A stretch of DNA of 64,000 nt from Candidatus Riflebacteria bacterium HGW-Riflebacteria-2 (GCA_002839435.1 PGYA01000014.1:1-64000); one strand, 5' to 3'. Counted from the stretch's first letter, positions 41,441 through 50,501 are shown. Numbers and translations are program-made. Notes: generated by a model from the sequence alone, not told the origin.

Positions 41441-42823
41441 ATGAAATCGACAACCAAAGTGGGAATCATGACTCTGTTAGCAGTTCTGCTGCTTTCATAT
41501 ATGGTGTTCGTTATCGGCGACCTCAGCTTTACCGAGCAGGGTTATGAGTTTTTTGTCAGCTTTTATTCTGTCAACGGCTTGAGCAAGGGTTCCACCGTTT
41601 CGATGTCAGGCGTCAAAATCGGCAAGGTCACGAGCATCGAAATCCGCGACGACCAGGTGTACGTCAAAGTCTATATTCAAGATAAAAAGATGCACATCAG
41701 GCGCAAAAGCATTTTTACCATTTCTACTGCCGGTCTGATGGGGGAAAAATTTGTCGAAATCATGCCGACGCGCGATTATTCTTCGCCTTACGTCGTCGAT
41801 CAGGAGGTCGTGCCTGGTACTGATCCGACCCGTATGGATGAACTCTTTGAGCAGGGTAACGTGCTGATTCAGAAATTGCAGGAGTTGACGGCTTCGGCCA
41901 AGGATATCATTGGTGATCCAGAACTCAAAGAGAACACCCGCATTATGTTCAGAAATGCCAGAAACGCTTCTGATCGGATGAATGACATCATCAGTTCGGT
42001 GCAGAAGCGCTCAGATAGCATCGTCGAAAGTCTCGACAACATTCTCAAGCGTGTCGATGACGAAATCATCAAAAACCGCGACGATATTCGCGTCGTTGTT
42101 GCCAACTTCAGATTGCTGAGTGACCGCCTGTCGAGCCTGGCCGAAGATTCGCGCACCGATATTCGCGAAATTGTCGGCAATGTGCGCAGTGCTACTGACA
42201 AACTCGACAGCATGATCGAAGAACTCAATCAGAATAATAAGATGACAGACGACCTGCGTAACATGATCGAGTCGCTCAGAGATGCCTCTGATAATGCGCG
42301 CGTCATTACTCAGGAAGTCAAAGAAATCGTAGCCGACAAGGAAATCCGCAAGAAAATCAATACCGGTCTCGACGATGCCCACAAGCTTGCTCAGGCTGTT
42401 GACAAGGTTTTCCTCAATATCCGCCAGACCCGTATCGATTTCAAATACCTGCTCAGATATCATGACGACACCGAGTCGTTCTTCTCTGACCTCACAGTCG
42501 ATCTATATCCGAGTGACAAGACCTTCTATCGCTTCGGCGTCGAAGATATAGGTGGCGCCGACGCGTTCAGTCTTATGGTGGCCAGAGGTGCCGATTCCAA
42601 TCTGGTTAAGCGTGGCGGTATCATCAGTTCTAAGGTTGGTCTTGGCTTTGACTACTATCTGGCTGATGTCATTCAGTTGTCTGCTGACTTCATCGATACT
42701 ACCGATTCTGAAATCAGGCTTAAGGCCGGTTATCTTATGACCGAGAATATCAGGTTTGAGCTGCGAATCGACGATGCCATGGATAAGAGGGATGTGAACT
42801 TCGGCATTGAATATAAATTCTAA
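41441..42823 (+). CDS. mlaD: MlaD/MCE-domain protein with C-terminal beta-barrel-like segment
   Basis: A 460-residue MCE protein against about 180 for E. coli MlaD. An N-terminal helix (about 6-26) is followed by one MCE domain (about 38-120: SVNGLSKGSTVSMSGVKIGKV). A long helical region (about 135-335) follows with many D-N-R heptads (SLDNILKRVDDEI, IREIVGNVRSATDKLDSMI), like the needle helices of PqiB/YebT relatives. The last 115 residues are beta-rich with alternating aromatic and small residues and end in EYKF, the C-terminal aromatic signature of outer-membrane proteins. The protein could bridge the periplasm from inner to outer membrane. AGGAG lies 6 bases before the ATG. Confidence 0.92.
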   Translation: MKSTTKVGIMTLLAVLLLSYMVFVIGDLSFTEQGYEFFVSFYSVNGLSKGSTVSMSGVKIGKVTSIEIRDDQVYVKVYIQDKKMHIRRKSIFTISTAGLMGEKFVEIMPTRDYSSPYVVDQEVVPGTDPTRMDELFEQGNVLIQKLQELTASAKDIIGDPELKENTRIMFRNARNASDRMNDIISSVQKRSDSIVESLDNILKRVDDEIIKNRDDIRVVVANFRLLSDRLSSLAEDSRTDIREIVGNVRSATDKLDSMIEELNQNNKMTDDLRNMIESLRDASDNARVITQEVKEIVADKEIRKKINTGLDDAHKLAQAVDKVFLNIRQTRIDFKYLLRYHDDTESFFSDLTVDLYPSDKTFYRFGVEDIGGADAFSLMVARGADSNLVKRGGIISSKVGLGFDYYLADVIQLSADFIDTTDSEIRLKAGYLMTENIRFELRIDDAMDKRDVNFGIEYKF

Positions 42824-42839
42824 CTTCTCGGTAAAATAC

Positions 42840-43862
42840 ATGCACGTGCGTGATCTGGTGCTGCAAAAGCCACGCGTGCTGCTGGTTACAACCGGCGGCA
42901 CGATCACCATGCTGCGCGGCGCCAACGGCAGTCTTTACCCCTGTGAAGATGCGGGTATGTTGTTGGAGCGCATCCCAGAGCTAAATACCCTGGCGGATAT
43001 CGATATTTTGCCACTGACCAGTGTTGATTCGAGCGATATTACTCCGGCGGTCTGGTTGACGATTGCGCGTGCCATCTTTCAACGCATCAAGGAATACGAT
43101 GGATTCGTGGTGACGCATGGCACTGACACGCTTTGTTACACTGCCGCAGCCCTTTCGTTTATGCTGCAGGAACTGAGTAAGCCGGTTATTATAACGGGTT
43201 CTCAGGTGCCACTCGAAGAGATTGGTTCTGATGGCCGCGCCAATCTTATAAATGCTGTGCGTGTCGCGATTTCAGACCTGGCCGAAGTGGCGGTGGTTTT
43301 TGGTTCTTTGATTATCAGGGGCACGCGTGCCAAGAAAACCTCGGTTTTTGACATGCAGGCCTTTATATCGGTAAATGATGTCCCCCTCGGAACCATTGGC
43401 CTGGCAATAAAATTCAGCAGTTTCGCCAAAACTCGCAGCCGTCGCAAGCCGCTTTTACGCACAGCCATCAATGAAAACGTCGCGCTGATTCCGGTTTATC
43501 CAGGAATGAAGCCATGCATTATTGAATATATAGCAGGCTGCCATGATGGCATTGTACTTGAAGGCTATGGTGCCGGTAATATTCCGACCGGCGAGAAATC
43601 TTTGATTCCTGCGATCAGCCAGGCTGTTGCGCGCAATGTGCCAGTCGTCGTCTGTACCCAGTGTATAGTCGGATCGACCGAAATGGAACTTTATCAGGTT
43701 GGTCGTGCGGCGCTTGAAGCCGGGGCTATTCCGGCGATGGACATGACCCCGGAAGCGACATTGGTCAAGTTGATGTGGGTGCTTGGCCAGACAGACGATA
43801 TGGGCTCGATCGATTCGATGATGCAGAAGTGCTTTGTCGGCGAACTGCACGAGGTCAGCTGA
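42840..43862 (+). CDS. L-asparaginase, type I
   Basis: A 340-residue asparaginase-fold amidohydrolase. The two catalytic Thr motifs are present: VTTGGTITM (about residues 17-25) and VVTHGTDTLCYTAAAL (about 87-102), with the Ser/Gln pocket ITGSQVPLEEIGSDG. Length and cytoplasmic nature (no signal) fit the AnsA type. GatD, the archaeal glutamyl-tRNA amidotransferase subunit, is longer and is excluded. ATG 42840 is used; a TTG at 42807 would overlap mlaD and adds a non-homologous stretch. No ribosome site is strong at either. It is translated as part of the mla operon (16 bases after mlaD), which is an unusual partner. Confidence 0.9.
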   Translation: MHVRDLVLQKPRVLLVTTGGTITMLRGANGSLYPCEDAGMLLERIPELNTLADIDILPLTSVDSSDITPAVWLTIARAIFQRIKEYDGFVVTHGTDTLCYTAAALSFMLQELSKPVIITGSQVPLEEIGSDGRANLINAVRVAISDLAEVAVVFGSLIIRGTRAKKTSVFDMQAFISVNDVPLGTIGLAIKFSSFAKTRSRRKPLLRTAINENVALIPVYPGMKPCIIEYIAGCHDGIVLEGYGAGNIPTGEKSLIPAISQAVARNVPVVVCTQCIVGSTEMELYQVGRAALEAGAIPAMDMTPEATLVKLMWVLGQTDDMGSIDSMMQKCFVGELHEVS

Positions 43863-43864
43863 AT

Positions 43865-45415
43865 TTGAAAACATGCCCGGAATGCCATAAGCCGGTTGCG
43901 GTATCGCTGCTTTACTGTACGATCTGCGGTGCCGATCTCAGCCAGCCGGCAAAAGCCGGGCGTGAGCGCATTCTACTTGTGTTGACACCATTTTTTCTGA
44001 TTCTTGTGGCGGTTACCCTGAGTGTTGAAGCCGGTGTTATTGACGCTGTCGATAATGGCCTGGCTTTTGGCGGTGGTCTCGCCATGATTTATCTGTTTTC
44101 GGCTCTTGTTTTCTGGCTGCTTGCCAGAGTATTCAAGTTGCCGGCTCTGGCTGAGAGTTTCTGGCAGGCCGGGCTGGTCTCAACGGCAAGTTTTATCGTC
44201 TCGGTACTGTTGGCTTATCAGGTTGGTGAACTGTTTGCCAATGAATCAATTACATCGATCGGTCCGGTTAAATATCACTTTGCGGTACTTGAAACACTGG
44301 CAGTAATCTTTTTGCCGGTTTATTTTGCTGGTTTACTCGCTGTTTCAGCGCGTGCGCGCATCACCCGGTTTCCCGAAAGCGCGTCAAACAATTTTTTAAG
44401 GATACTTTTTCGTTATGCTTTTGTACTGATACCGGTTTGTGTGGGTATGCTGGCTACTTGCATCGATCTGGCTCAGCCCCCCGCCAAACAGGCAATGGTG
44501 CGGGCACGCGTTTTGTATGAACTGCAGGCTGCTGATCTTGCGTTGCGCACGCTTGATGACGCGCTGGCTGCCGATGAGGCTTTCGCACCGCTGCATTTTC
44601 TCAAGGGCATCACGATTCTTGACTTTCCCAATGACAGGTATTCGGCTGAAGATGCAGTTAAACACCTTGAAAGGGCCAATGAATTGCAAGCAAAGGTGCC
44701 GGCCTGGCTATATCGCCTGAGTATGGCTTATGACCTCGAAAGAAATGGTGCCGGAGCTATCGCTGCCGCTACTGAAGCTGTCGGGTTGCTTCCTGGCGAT
44801 GCTTTTCTCTGGCAGCATCTGGGTGATCTCAATATGAAATACAAGCACGGGCCAGCATCTGTTCTTGCTTACAGAAAGGCTCTTGAGCTGACTCCACAGG
44901 ATCCGATGTTGCTCAATAACCTTGCTTATACCATGCTGGAACTTGATATGGAGCTGCCACAGGCTCTTGAGATGGCAAGAATGTCGGTAGAAATTATGCC
45001 AGACCGGGTTTTCAATCTAGACACACTTGCCTGGGCATATTATAAAAATGCCCAATACCCTGAAGCTCTCGAGATTATGAGTGCCATTTTTTCCGGGCGC
45101 ACTGAAATCTCGCCTGAAATCGACTTTCATTACGCCCGCATTCTACAGTCCATGGACATGCTTAAAAACCCGCTCGAAACTTATGACAAAATGCTGGCAA
45201 GACCCGAGATTGCGGCAGATCATCATCTGTTCCAACAGGTCTACCAGGCCAGGACAGAAGCTGAAAATGCTGTCGCAGAAGCCCCGCTATCGCCTGCCGC
45301 TACCGGAACAGAAGATATTGGATCGACAGATTCTTCTCAAGAACTTAATAAAGATGAAACAACTGCCGATAACACGCCTATCAATCCACCGGGAGAAGCA
45401 GTCGATGAAGATTAA
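43865..45415 (+). CDS. Zinc-ribbon, multi-TM, TPR protein
   Basis: A 516-residue protein. The N-terminal zinc ribbon is CPEC-x13-CTIC (residues 4-24), followed by four or five hydrophobic helices (about 38-205), then TPR repeats from about 225 to 460 (AAIAAATEAVGLLPGDAFLW, ALELTPQDPMLLNNLAYTMLE) and an acidic tail. The start is TTG 43865, two bases after the asparaginase stop, with GAGG upstream; the frame continues upstream but without Cys ligands. The exact role is unknown. The TPR domain is probably exposed as a scaffold, and the next gene, whose ATG overlaps by 11 bases, encodes a TPR-containing metallopeptidase. Confidence 0.8.
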   Translation: MKTCPECHKPVAVSLLYCTICGADLSQPAKAGRERILLVLTPFFLILVAVTLSVEAGVIDAVDNGLAFGGGLAMIYLFSALVFWLLARVFKLPALAESFWQAGLVSTASFIVSVLLAYQVGELFANESITSIGPVKYHFAVLETLAVIFLPVYFAGLLAVSARARITRFPESASNNFLRILFRYAFVLIPVCVGMLATCIDLAQPPAKQAMVRARVLYELQAADLALRTLDDALAADEAFAPLHFLKGITILDFPNDRYSAEDAVKHLERANELQAKVPAWLYRLSMAYDLERNGAGAIAAATEAVGLLPGDAFLWQHLGDLNMKYKHGPASVLAYRKALELTPQDPMLLNNLAYTMLELDMELPQALEMARMSVEIMPDRVFNLDTLAWAYYKNAQYPEALEIMSAIFSGRTEISPEIDFHYARILQSMDMLKNPLETYDKMLARPEIAADHHLFQQVYQARTEAENAVAEAPLSPAATGTEDIGSTDSSQELNKDETTADNTPINPPGEAVDED

Positions 45416-46685
45416 AGGCTCCAGGCTCGCTGTCTGTGTTGCAATCTTTGTTTTGCTTCTGGTGCTCGGCATACCTGCCGAAACGTTAGCCGTTCTGCAC
45501 ATAGATACCAGTTATAGCGGCAAATTCCGCAATACATCAGGTTATGCCAAGATCATCGCCGACCTCCCCTTCGTTTACCAGGAGGCTTTTCAGAGAATCG
45601 AACGTTCGCTTGGCATTCCGGCCCGCGAGCAGATGTATGTCGTGGTAATGTTTTCCGACCACCTGACCTATAAGGGTTTCAGACTGCGCGGCAAGCGTCA
45701 GTCTATGCGCACCACCAACCGAACTGTCATTCATTACATTCATATCGATCTTGATTTTCTCATCAACGGTCAGGCGACACTGCTCGAAGAGATGACGCAT
45801 GAAATGACCCACGCGATCATGGCTGATATAATGGGTTTGCGCGAATACGACAGTCTGCCGATGTGGATCAAGGAAGGCACGGCAGTGCATGCGGCCGATC
45901 AGGGCCAGGCGCGCATTCGTGCTCTCACCCGGCGTGGCTTCGACATCAACGCCATCGGTGGCGAAGACGAGAACATCGAAGGCAATCCGATTTCTCTCGA
46001 AAAATACGTCGAAAATTATCTCAAGATCAGATTTTTGCTGAAAACTTTTGGCAGCAGCGCCCTGCATCGTTTTGTTAAACGGCTGATGCAGTCGGGCAAC
46101 GTTAAGCAGGAGCTGGCAGTCTGTTTCAACGGCTTGAGCGAAGAAGTCATGAATCAGTATGCGCAGGACTTCGTCAAGGCAACATTGCTCGATAACGCCC
46201 GGCCGGTCGCTTCGCAGGAAAATCTGCAGCGCGGCGTAAGGTTCTTTGATGAAGGTGAATATCTTTCGGCCCGACTCGCTTTGACCGATGCGCTCTACGG
46301 TGGTCTCAGCGACAATGAATTTCAGACGGCGGCCTATCTGCTGGCTGAGTGCTACATTCAGGAACGCAACCCGCAGGGTGCTCTCAACCTGCTCAAACAG
46401 TTCAAGCCCGATCCGCGCAACGTTCCGGTCGATCGCTACGAATTTTTGAGCGCCTATTCAGAATACGCCATGGGGCTGGTTACCAACGCTTATTTCGGTT
46501 TCAAGAAGGCTTTCGAGACTTCCAACAACCAGGCGGTGCGTGAGGGTGCTCTGTATTACATCATCAGAATTCTCATCGAACTCGGCAACCGCGCCGAAGC
46601 CGACCGTGTCATGGTCATGCTGCGCGAGCAGTTTCCCAAAAGCAGCTATCTCATTCTTGCCGGCCGCGTTCTTTCATCTCGCTAA
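45405..46685 (+). CDS. Peptidase MA-like (gluzincin) metalloprotease with TPR-like C-terminus
   Basis: A 426-residue exported protein. The signal segment is at about 9-30 (AVCVAIFVLLLVLGIPAETLA). The zinc motif HEMTH lies in LLEEMTHEMTHAIMAD (about residues 120-140), with the downstream third-ligand Glu in WIKEGTAVHAADQG about 25-30 residues later, as in peptidase_MA_2 (gluzincin) proteins. The C-terminal half is helical TPR-like (YLLAECYIQERNPQGALNLLKQ). It probably cleaves periplasmic substrates or acts as a chaperone-type protease. GGGAGAAG lies about 8 bases before the ATG, which overlaps the previous gene by 11 bases. Confidence 0.85.
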   Translation: MKIKGSRLAVCVAIFVLLLVLGIPAETLAVLHIDTSYSGKFRNTSGYAKIIADLPFVYQEAFQRIERSLGIPAREQMYVVVMFSDHLTYKGFRLRGKRQSMRTTNRTVIHYIHIDLDFLINGQATLLEEMTHEMTHAIMADIMGLREYDSLPMWIKEGTAVHAADQGQARIRALTRRGFDINAIGGEDENIEGNPISLEKYVENYLKIRFLLKTFGSSALHRFVKRLMQSGNVKQELAVCFNGLSEEVMNQYAQDFVKATLLDNARPVASQENLQRGVRFFDEGEYLSARLALTDALYGGLSDNEFQTAAYLLAECYIQERNPQGALNLLKQFKPDPRNVPVDRYEFLSAYSEYAMGLVTNAYFGFKKAFETSNNQAVREGALYYIIRILIELGNRAEADRVMVMLREQFPKSSYLILAGRVLSSR

Positions 46686-46783
46686 AACTCAACCCGTCTG
46701 ACAAGCCGAGCTATGGATGAATCCCAGAACGACTTTTAGATGCTGCCAGTCCAAACTATTGATGGCTGTTAAGCTCAACTTCG

Positions 46784-46813
46784 TTGACAGGCGCGTGCAC
46801 GGCGTGTTACCTT
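46784..46813 (+). promoter_or_regulatory. Promoter of the purine nucleoside phosphorylase/prfA genes
   Basis: A perfect TTGACA (46784-46789), 18-bp spacer and TACCTT (46808-46813) precede AAAGGAAG and the ATG at 46859. No terminator was found after the stop at 46685. Confidence 0.5.
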
Positions 46814-46858
46814 ACTTTGCCCTGATGATGCCAAATTCTGCATGCAAAGGAAGAGAGT

Positions 46859-47674
46859 ATGAAAGCCAAAATTCAGGAAGCCGCCGATTTTATCAATAAA
46901 AAAGCCCCGGTCAAACCAACCGTAGCGTTGGTGCTCGGTTCCGGGCTCGGCAAATTCGCCGATTCGCTCAAAAACGCGGTTGCCATTCCTTACGAAGAGA
47001 TCCCGCATTTTCCTGTGTCAACGGTCAAGGGCCATGCCGGCAAGCTGGTTATCGGTGAAGCCGGAGGCAAGCAGATCGTTGCCATGCAGGGTCGCTTTCA
47101 TTATTACGAAGGCTATTCGATGCAGGAAATCACCTTTCCGATGCGCGTCATGATGGCGCTCGGCGCCGTCGATCTTATCATTACCAACGCTTCTGGCGGT
47201 CTCAATCGAAATTTCAAGGTTGGCGATCTGATGATCATGACCGACCATATGAATCACATGGGTGATAACCCGCTGATTGGCATCAACGACGACGAAGTCG
47301 GGCCGCGCTTTCCGCCGATGCAGGGCGTATATACGCCTGAACTGGTCAATGAAGCCATGAAAATCGGTCGCCATATCGGCGCGCCGGTTGAACGCGGCGT
47401 TTACGTGGCTGTCAGCGGCCCCAATTACGAAACCGCCGCTGAACTTCGCGCTTTCAGAATTCTCGGTGCCGATGCCGTTGGTATGTCGACGGTTCCTGAG
47501 GTCATTGTGGCCGTGCATGGCGGCATCAAGCGCATTCTCGGCATCAGCTGCATAACCGACCTGGCAACCGGCGAAGGGCATGAAGAGGTCAACCATGAAG
47601 ACGTTATCGCCGCCGCTGCCGCCGCACAACCCTATTTCCTAAAACTTATCGAAAAGATGCTCGAAAGGCTCTGA
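46859..47674 (+). CDS. Purine-nucleoside phosphorylase (family 2)
   Basis: A 271-residue trimeric-type phosphorylase that splits inosine or guanosine with phosphate to the free base and ribose 1-phosphate. Seen: the phosphate loop VLGSGLGKFADSL, HxGKL in KGHAGKLVIG, QGRFHYYEGY, TNASGGLN, and the base-binding SGPNYETAAELR followed by GADAVGMSTVPEVIVAVHGG. AAGGAAG lies about 7 bases before the ATG. prfA starts 6 bases after its stop, so the two are co-transcribed. The family letter (PunA/DeoD) is not decided here. Confidence 0.94.
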   Translation: MKAKIQEAADFINKKAPVKPTVALVLGSGLGKFADSLKNAVAIPYEEIPHFPVSTVKGHAGKLVIGEAGGKQIVAMQGRFHYYEGYSMQEITFPMRVMMALGAVDLIITNASGGLNRNFKVGDLMIMTDHMNHMGDNPLIGINDDEVGPRFPPMQGVYTPELVNEAMKIGRHIGAPVERGVYVAVSGPNYETAAELRAFRILGADAVGMSTVPEVIVAVHGGIKRILGISCITDLATGEGHEEVNHEDVIAAAAAAQPYFLKLIEKMLERL

Positions 47675-47680
47675 TTTTAA

Positions 47681-48757
47681 ATGCTCGACCGCCTCGAAAC
47701 CGTTTACGAAAATTTCAAGGAACTGACCGACAAGCTTTCAAACCCGAAGGTTATCGGTAATCAGGCTGAATTTCAGCGCCTTGCCCGGCGCCGTTCCGAG
47801 CTTGAGCCCGTTGTTGAAGCGTATCATCGCTACGCTGAACTTCTTAAGCGTCTTGATGGCGCGAAGCAGATGCTTGCTGGCGAAACCGACCCCGAGATCA
47901 TTGAAATGGCCGAGCTTGAGATTGCTGAGACCGAACCCGAGATAGAAAGTCTCGAAAAAGAGATCAAGCTGCTGCTGGTTCCGAAAGATGCTGACGACAG
48001 CAAGAACACTATTTTTGAAATCCGCGCTGGCACTGGTGGCGAAGAAGCTGCTTTGTTCGCTGCGGTTCTCTATCGCATGTATTCGAGGTATGCTGAACGC
48101 CGTGGCTGGAAATGCGAGCTGATGAGCATGAGTGAAACCGGTATTGGCGGCATCAAGGAAGTCGTGTTCTCGGTACAGGGCAATGGCGCCTTTGGCCGGC
48201 TCAAATTTGAGAGCGGTGTACATCGCGTGCAGCGGGTGCCGCAGACTGAGGCTTCTGGGCGTGTACATACTTCGGCTGCCACGGTTGCTGTTCTGCCCGA
48301 AGCAGAAGATGTCGACGTTCGCGTCGATGAGAGCGAACTGCGTTTCGATGTTTTCAGATCGTCAGGTCCTGGCGGTCAGAGCGTTAATACCACAGATTCG
48401 GCAGTGCGCGTGACCCACCTGCCGACCGGCATTGTGGTCAGCTGCCAGGACGAAAAGAGCCAGCACAAAAACAAGGCCAAGGCTCTGCGTATTCTCATGG
48501 CCCGCCTGCTCGACAACGCGCGCATGCAGGCCGATGCTGTCCGCGCTGACAGTCGGCGCAGTCAAGTTGGCAGCGGCGACCGTTCCGAGCGTATCCGGAC
48601 CTACAACTTCCCGCAGCAGCGCCTGACCGACCACCGCATCGGCCTCACCGTCTATCGCCTCACTGAAATTGTCGATGGCGATATCGACGAGATCATCTCA
48701 GCCCTCATCGAAGCCGACAACCTGCGCAAACTAGCCGAAGACGACTCCCACATCTGA
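47681..48757 (+). CDS. prfA: Peptide chain release factor 1
   Basis: A full-length RF1 (358 residues) that recognises UAA and UAG. The GGQ peptidyl-tRNA hydrolysis motif appears in [18 protein letters not shown], and the tripeptide anticodon region is within [24 protein letters not shown]. The C-terminal [16 protein letters not shown] is typical of release factors. It starts 6 bases after the phosphorylase gene. prmC, whose product methylates the GGQ glutamine, usually follows prfA directly, but here a vapBC pair lies between them. Confidence 0.97.
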   Translation: MLDRLETVYENFKELTDKLSNPKVIGNQAEFQRLARRRSELEPVVEAYHRYAELLKRLDGAKQMLAGETDPEIIEMAELEIAETEPEIESLEKEIKLLLVPKDADDSKNTIFEIRAGTGGEEAALFAAVLYRMYSRYAERRGWKCELMSMSETGIGGIKEVVFSVQGNGAFGRLKFESGVHRVQRVPQTEASGRVHTSAATVAVLPEAEDVDVRVDESELRFDVFRSSGPGGQSVNTTDSAVRVTHLPTGIVVSCQDEKSQHKNKAKALRILMARLLDNARMQADAVRADSRRSQVGSGDRSERIRTYNFPQQRLTDHRIGLTVYRLTEIVDGDIDEIISALIEADNLRKLAEDDSHI

Positions 48758-48824
48758 GTGAGTGCTGTGGCTATGAGCTTTGGCCTGTCTGAATTTTTGC
48801 AGTCAGCTTTGTTCTAAAAAGCAC

Positions 48825-48859
48825 TTGATATACACATAAATATTGATATAATGTGTATA
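48825..48859 (+). promoter_or_regulatory. vapBC promoter with palindromic operator
   Basis: TTGATA (48825-48830), a 16-bp spacer and a perfect TATAAT (48847-48852). A 9-bp perfect inverted repeat TATACACAT (48829-48837) / ATGTGTATA (48851-48859) spans the -10 and the end of the -35, the expected place for VapB-VapC autorepression. Confidence 0.75.
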
Positions 48860-48880
48860 GATGCGTTTGAGGAGGTCGTG

Positions 48881-49093
48881 ATGAAACGTACAAATATTGA
48901 GCTTGACGAAAAACTGGTTGAAGACTGCGTCAAGTTAACCGGCATAAGAACCAGAAAAGCTCTTATAGATCATGCTTTGCGTGAATTGCTCAGACATGAA
49001 AGGCAGCTTGAACTTCTTGAGCTGAAGGGCAAAGTGCGCTGGGAAGGCGATCTTGAAGATTGGCGGTGTGGTCGGTATGATGGTGCTTGTTGA
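48881..49093 (+). CDS. vapB: VapB-family antitoxin
   Basis: A 70-residue antitoxin. ATG 48881 has GAGGAGG (48869-48875) 5 bases upstream, which decides the start over a longer frame. The N-terminal half (KRTNIELDEKLVEDCVKLTGIRTRKALIDHALRELL) is a ribbon-helix-helix-like DNA-binding domain. The C-terminal half (RWEGDLEDWRCGRYDG) is the acidic, Trp-containing tail that blocks the toxin active site. The vapC ATG overlaps its last codons by 17 bases. It should repress its own operon at the adjacent 9-bp inverted repeat. Confidence 0.88.
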   Translation: MKRTNIELDEKLVEDCVKLTGIRTRKALIDHALRELLRHERQLELLELKGKVRWEGDLEDWRCGRYDGAC

Positions 49094-49478
49094 TACAAGT
49101 GTGTGGATAGACTTTTTTTCTGCAGCAGATCTTCCACATGTTAAAACCCTTGAGAACCTAATTCTGGGAAGAGAAGACATTTGTGTGTGCGGGATTATAG
49201 TGACAGAAATTCTTCAAGGCATAAGAATTGATTCTGAATTTAAAAGGATCAAGGGATTGCTTGATAATCTTGTTGTACTTTCAATGCCGAATTCTGTTTT
49301 TATAAGATCGGCAGAAATTTATAGAAACCTCCGAAAAAAGGGCATTACGATCAGAAAATCGGTAGATTGTATGATCGCGGCAGTAGCCATAGAGCATAAT
49401 GTGCCAATTCTTCATAATGATAGAGATTTTACTTCTATCGAAGCTCATTTCGGGCTGAAGAGTCTGCCTTGTAATTAA
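49077..49478 (+). CDS. vapC: VapC-family PIN-domain ribonuclease toxin
   Basis: A 133-residue PIN nuclease. The acidic Mg2+ residues are in LVDTSVWIDFF (Asp near residue 5), TEILQGI, KSVDCMIAAVA and NDRDF, so the active site is intact. VapC toxins cut tRNA or rRNA until bound by VapB. ATG 49077 or 49080 are both possible; both overlap vapB. The pair is inserted between prfA and prmC, 12 bases before the prmC start, so toxin activity and release-factor modification may share a transcript. Confidence 0.9.
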   Translation: MMVLVDTSVWIDFFSAADLPHVKTLENLILGREDICVCGIIVTEILQGIRIDSEFKRIKGLLDNLVVLSMPNSVFIRSAEIYRNLRKKGITIRKSVDCMIAAVAIEHNVPILHNDRDFTSIEAHFGLKSLPCN

Positions 49479-49490
49479 AACAGACTGCTT

Positions 49491-50366
49491 ATGAAACAGA
49501 TTATTCAGCAGGTTATATCGCAGGCGCGGGGGCGGCTCGAAGAGGCTGGTGTCGATGATGCCGCGTTCAATGTTAACTGCATGGCGGCGGCCATACTTGG
49601 TGTCGATATCGGGCGGTTGCCGCTGCATTGGCCGGAAAAGGCCGGCGCTGATTTTGGCGGGCGTCTCGATGAGATGGTGCGCCGACGTTGTGCGCATGAG
49701 CCGCTGCAGTATATTCTGCGCAGCTGGAGTTTTCTCGATATGACGCTGGTGACCCGGCCGGGTGCGTTGATTCCGCGATCGGAGACTGAAGAAGTTTTTA
49801 TGGCGGCCGCAAAGGCAATCGAAGAGTCGATCAGCGCCGGTCGAATCCCTCAGAACTTCAGGTTTGCCGATGTGGGCACCGGCACTGGCGCACTCGGCCT
49901 GGCCATGGCTCGCCGTTTTACTGAAGCGACTGGAGTGCTTATCGATATTTCTGAAGCAGCTCTCGAAGTTGCCACCGAAAATCTCTGTACATACAAAGAC
50001 GTGTGCAAAAGAATCGGCGTTGTACGGTCAAACCTGCTCGAAGCGGTACAGCCGACAGGCCTGCATGTGATAATTTCGAATCCGCCTTATGTAAACCGCG
50101 GCGATATTGCCACGCTGATGCCCGAAGTGAGCGAGTATGAGCCTCTGCTTGCGCTTGATGGCGGTACATCCGGGCTCGATCTGATCGAACTTCTGATTGT
50201 ACAGGCTGCCGAAAAATTGTTGCCCGACGGCCTGCTGATTTTCGAACACGGTCACGGCCAACGCGCTGCGATAAAAGAGCTCATTGGCAATGGCTGGTCT
50301 TCGTGGCATGCCGGCGACGACCTGAGCGGCCGCGAACGCTATTTTATTCTCACCAGAAAGGGCTAG
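49491..50366 (+). CDS. prmC: Release factor glutamine methyltransferase
   Basis: A 291-residue N5-glutamine methyltransferase that modifies the GGQ of RF1 and RF2. The N-terminal helical domain precedes the SAM motif FADVGTGTGALGLAMARR (about residues 124-141) and the catalytic NPPY in VIISNPPYVNRGDIATLMPEV. The C-terminus has FEHGHGQRAAIKEL. It normally follows prfA; here vapBC intervenes. The start codon has no visible strong ribosome site, so it may depend on coupling with the upstream gene. Confidence 0.95.
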   Translation: MKQIIQQVISQARGRLEEAGVDDAAFNVNCMAAAILGVDIGRLPLHWPEKAGADFGGRLDEMVRRRCAHEPLQYILRSWSFLDMTLVTRPGALIPRSETEEVFMAAAKAIEESISAGRIPQNFRFADVGTGTGALGLAMARRFTEATGVLIDISEAALEVATENLCTYKDVCKRIGVVRSNLLEAVQPTGLHVIISNPPYVNRGDIATLMPEVSEYEPLLALDGGTSGLDLIELLIVQAAEKLLPDGLLIFEHGHGQRAAIKELIGNGWSSWHAGDDLSGRERYFILTRKG

Positions 50367-50398
50367 CTATCTGTCAAGATTGAGCATCTGTGTTATCT

Positions 50399-50469
50399 GT
50401 CATTGCGAGCGAAGCGAAGCAATCTCTTTGCCAGAAGGATTGCCGCGTCGCTACGCTCCTCGCAATGAC
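50399..50469. repeat. REP/MITE-like palindrome
   Basis: The left arm GTCATTGCGAG (50399-50409), followed by GCGAAGCAATC, is mirrored by a right arm ending CTCGCAATGAC (50459-50469), with GATTGC at the inner edge (71 bp in all). This form (GTCATTGCGAGCGAAGCGAAGC) is a familiar interspersed palindrome in diverse bacterial genomes. It lies between prmC and the tsaC-like gene and could form a hairpin in their transcript. Only one copy is seen in the window. Confidence 0.75.
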
Positions 50470-50501
50470 CTGTTACGATCCGGTCGTCAAAGGATAGCTG
50501 A

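Noticed and set aside
42807..42839. Upstream TTG start for the asparaginase, overlapping mlaD
   Set aside because: It adds residues without homology before the conserved start region and has no better ribosome site than the ATG at 42840.
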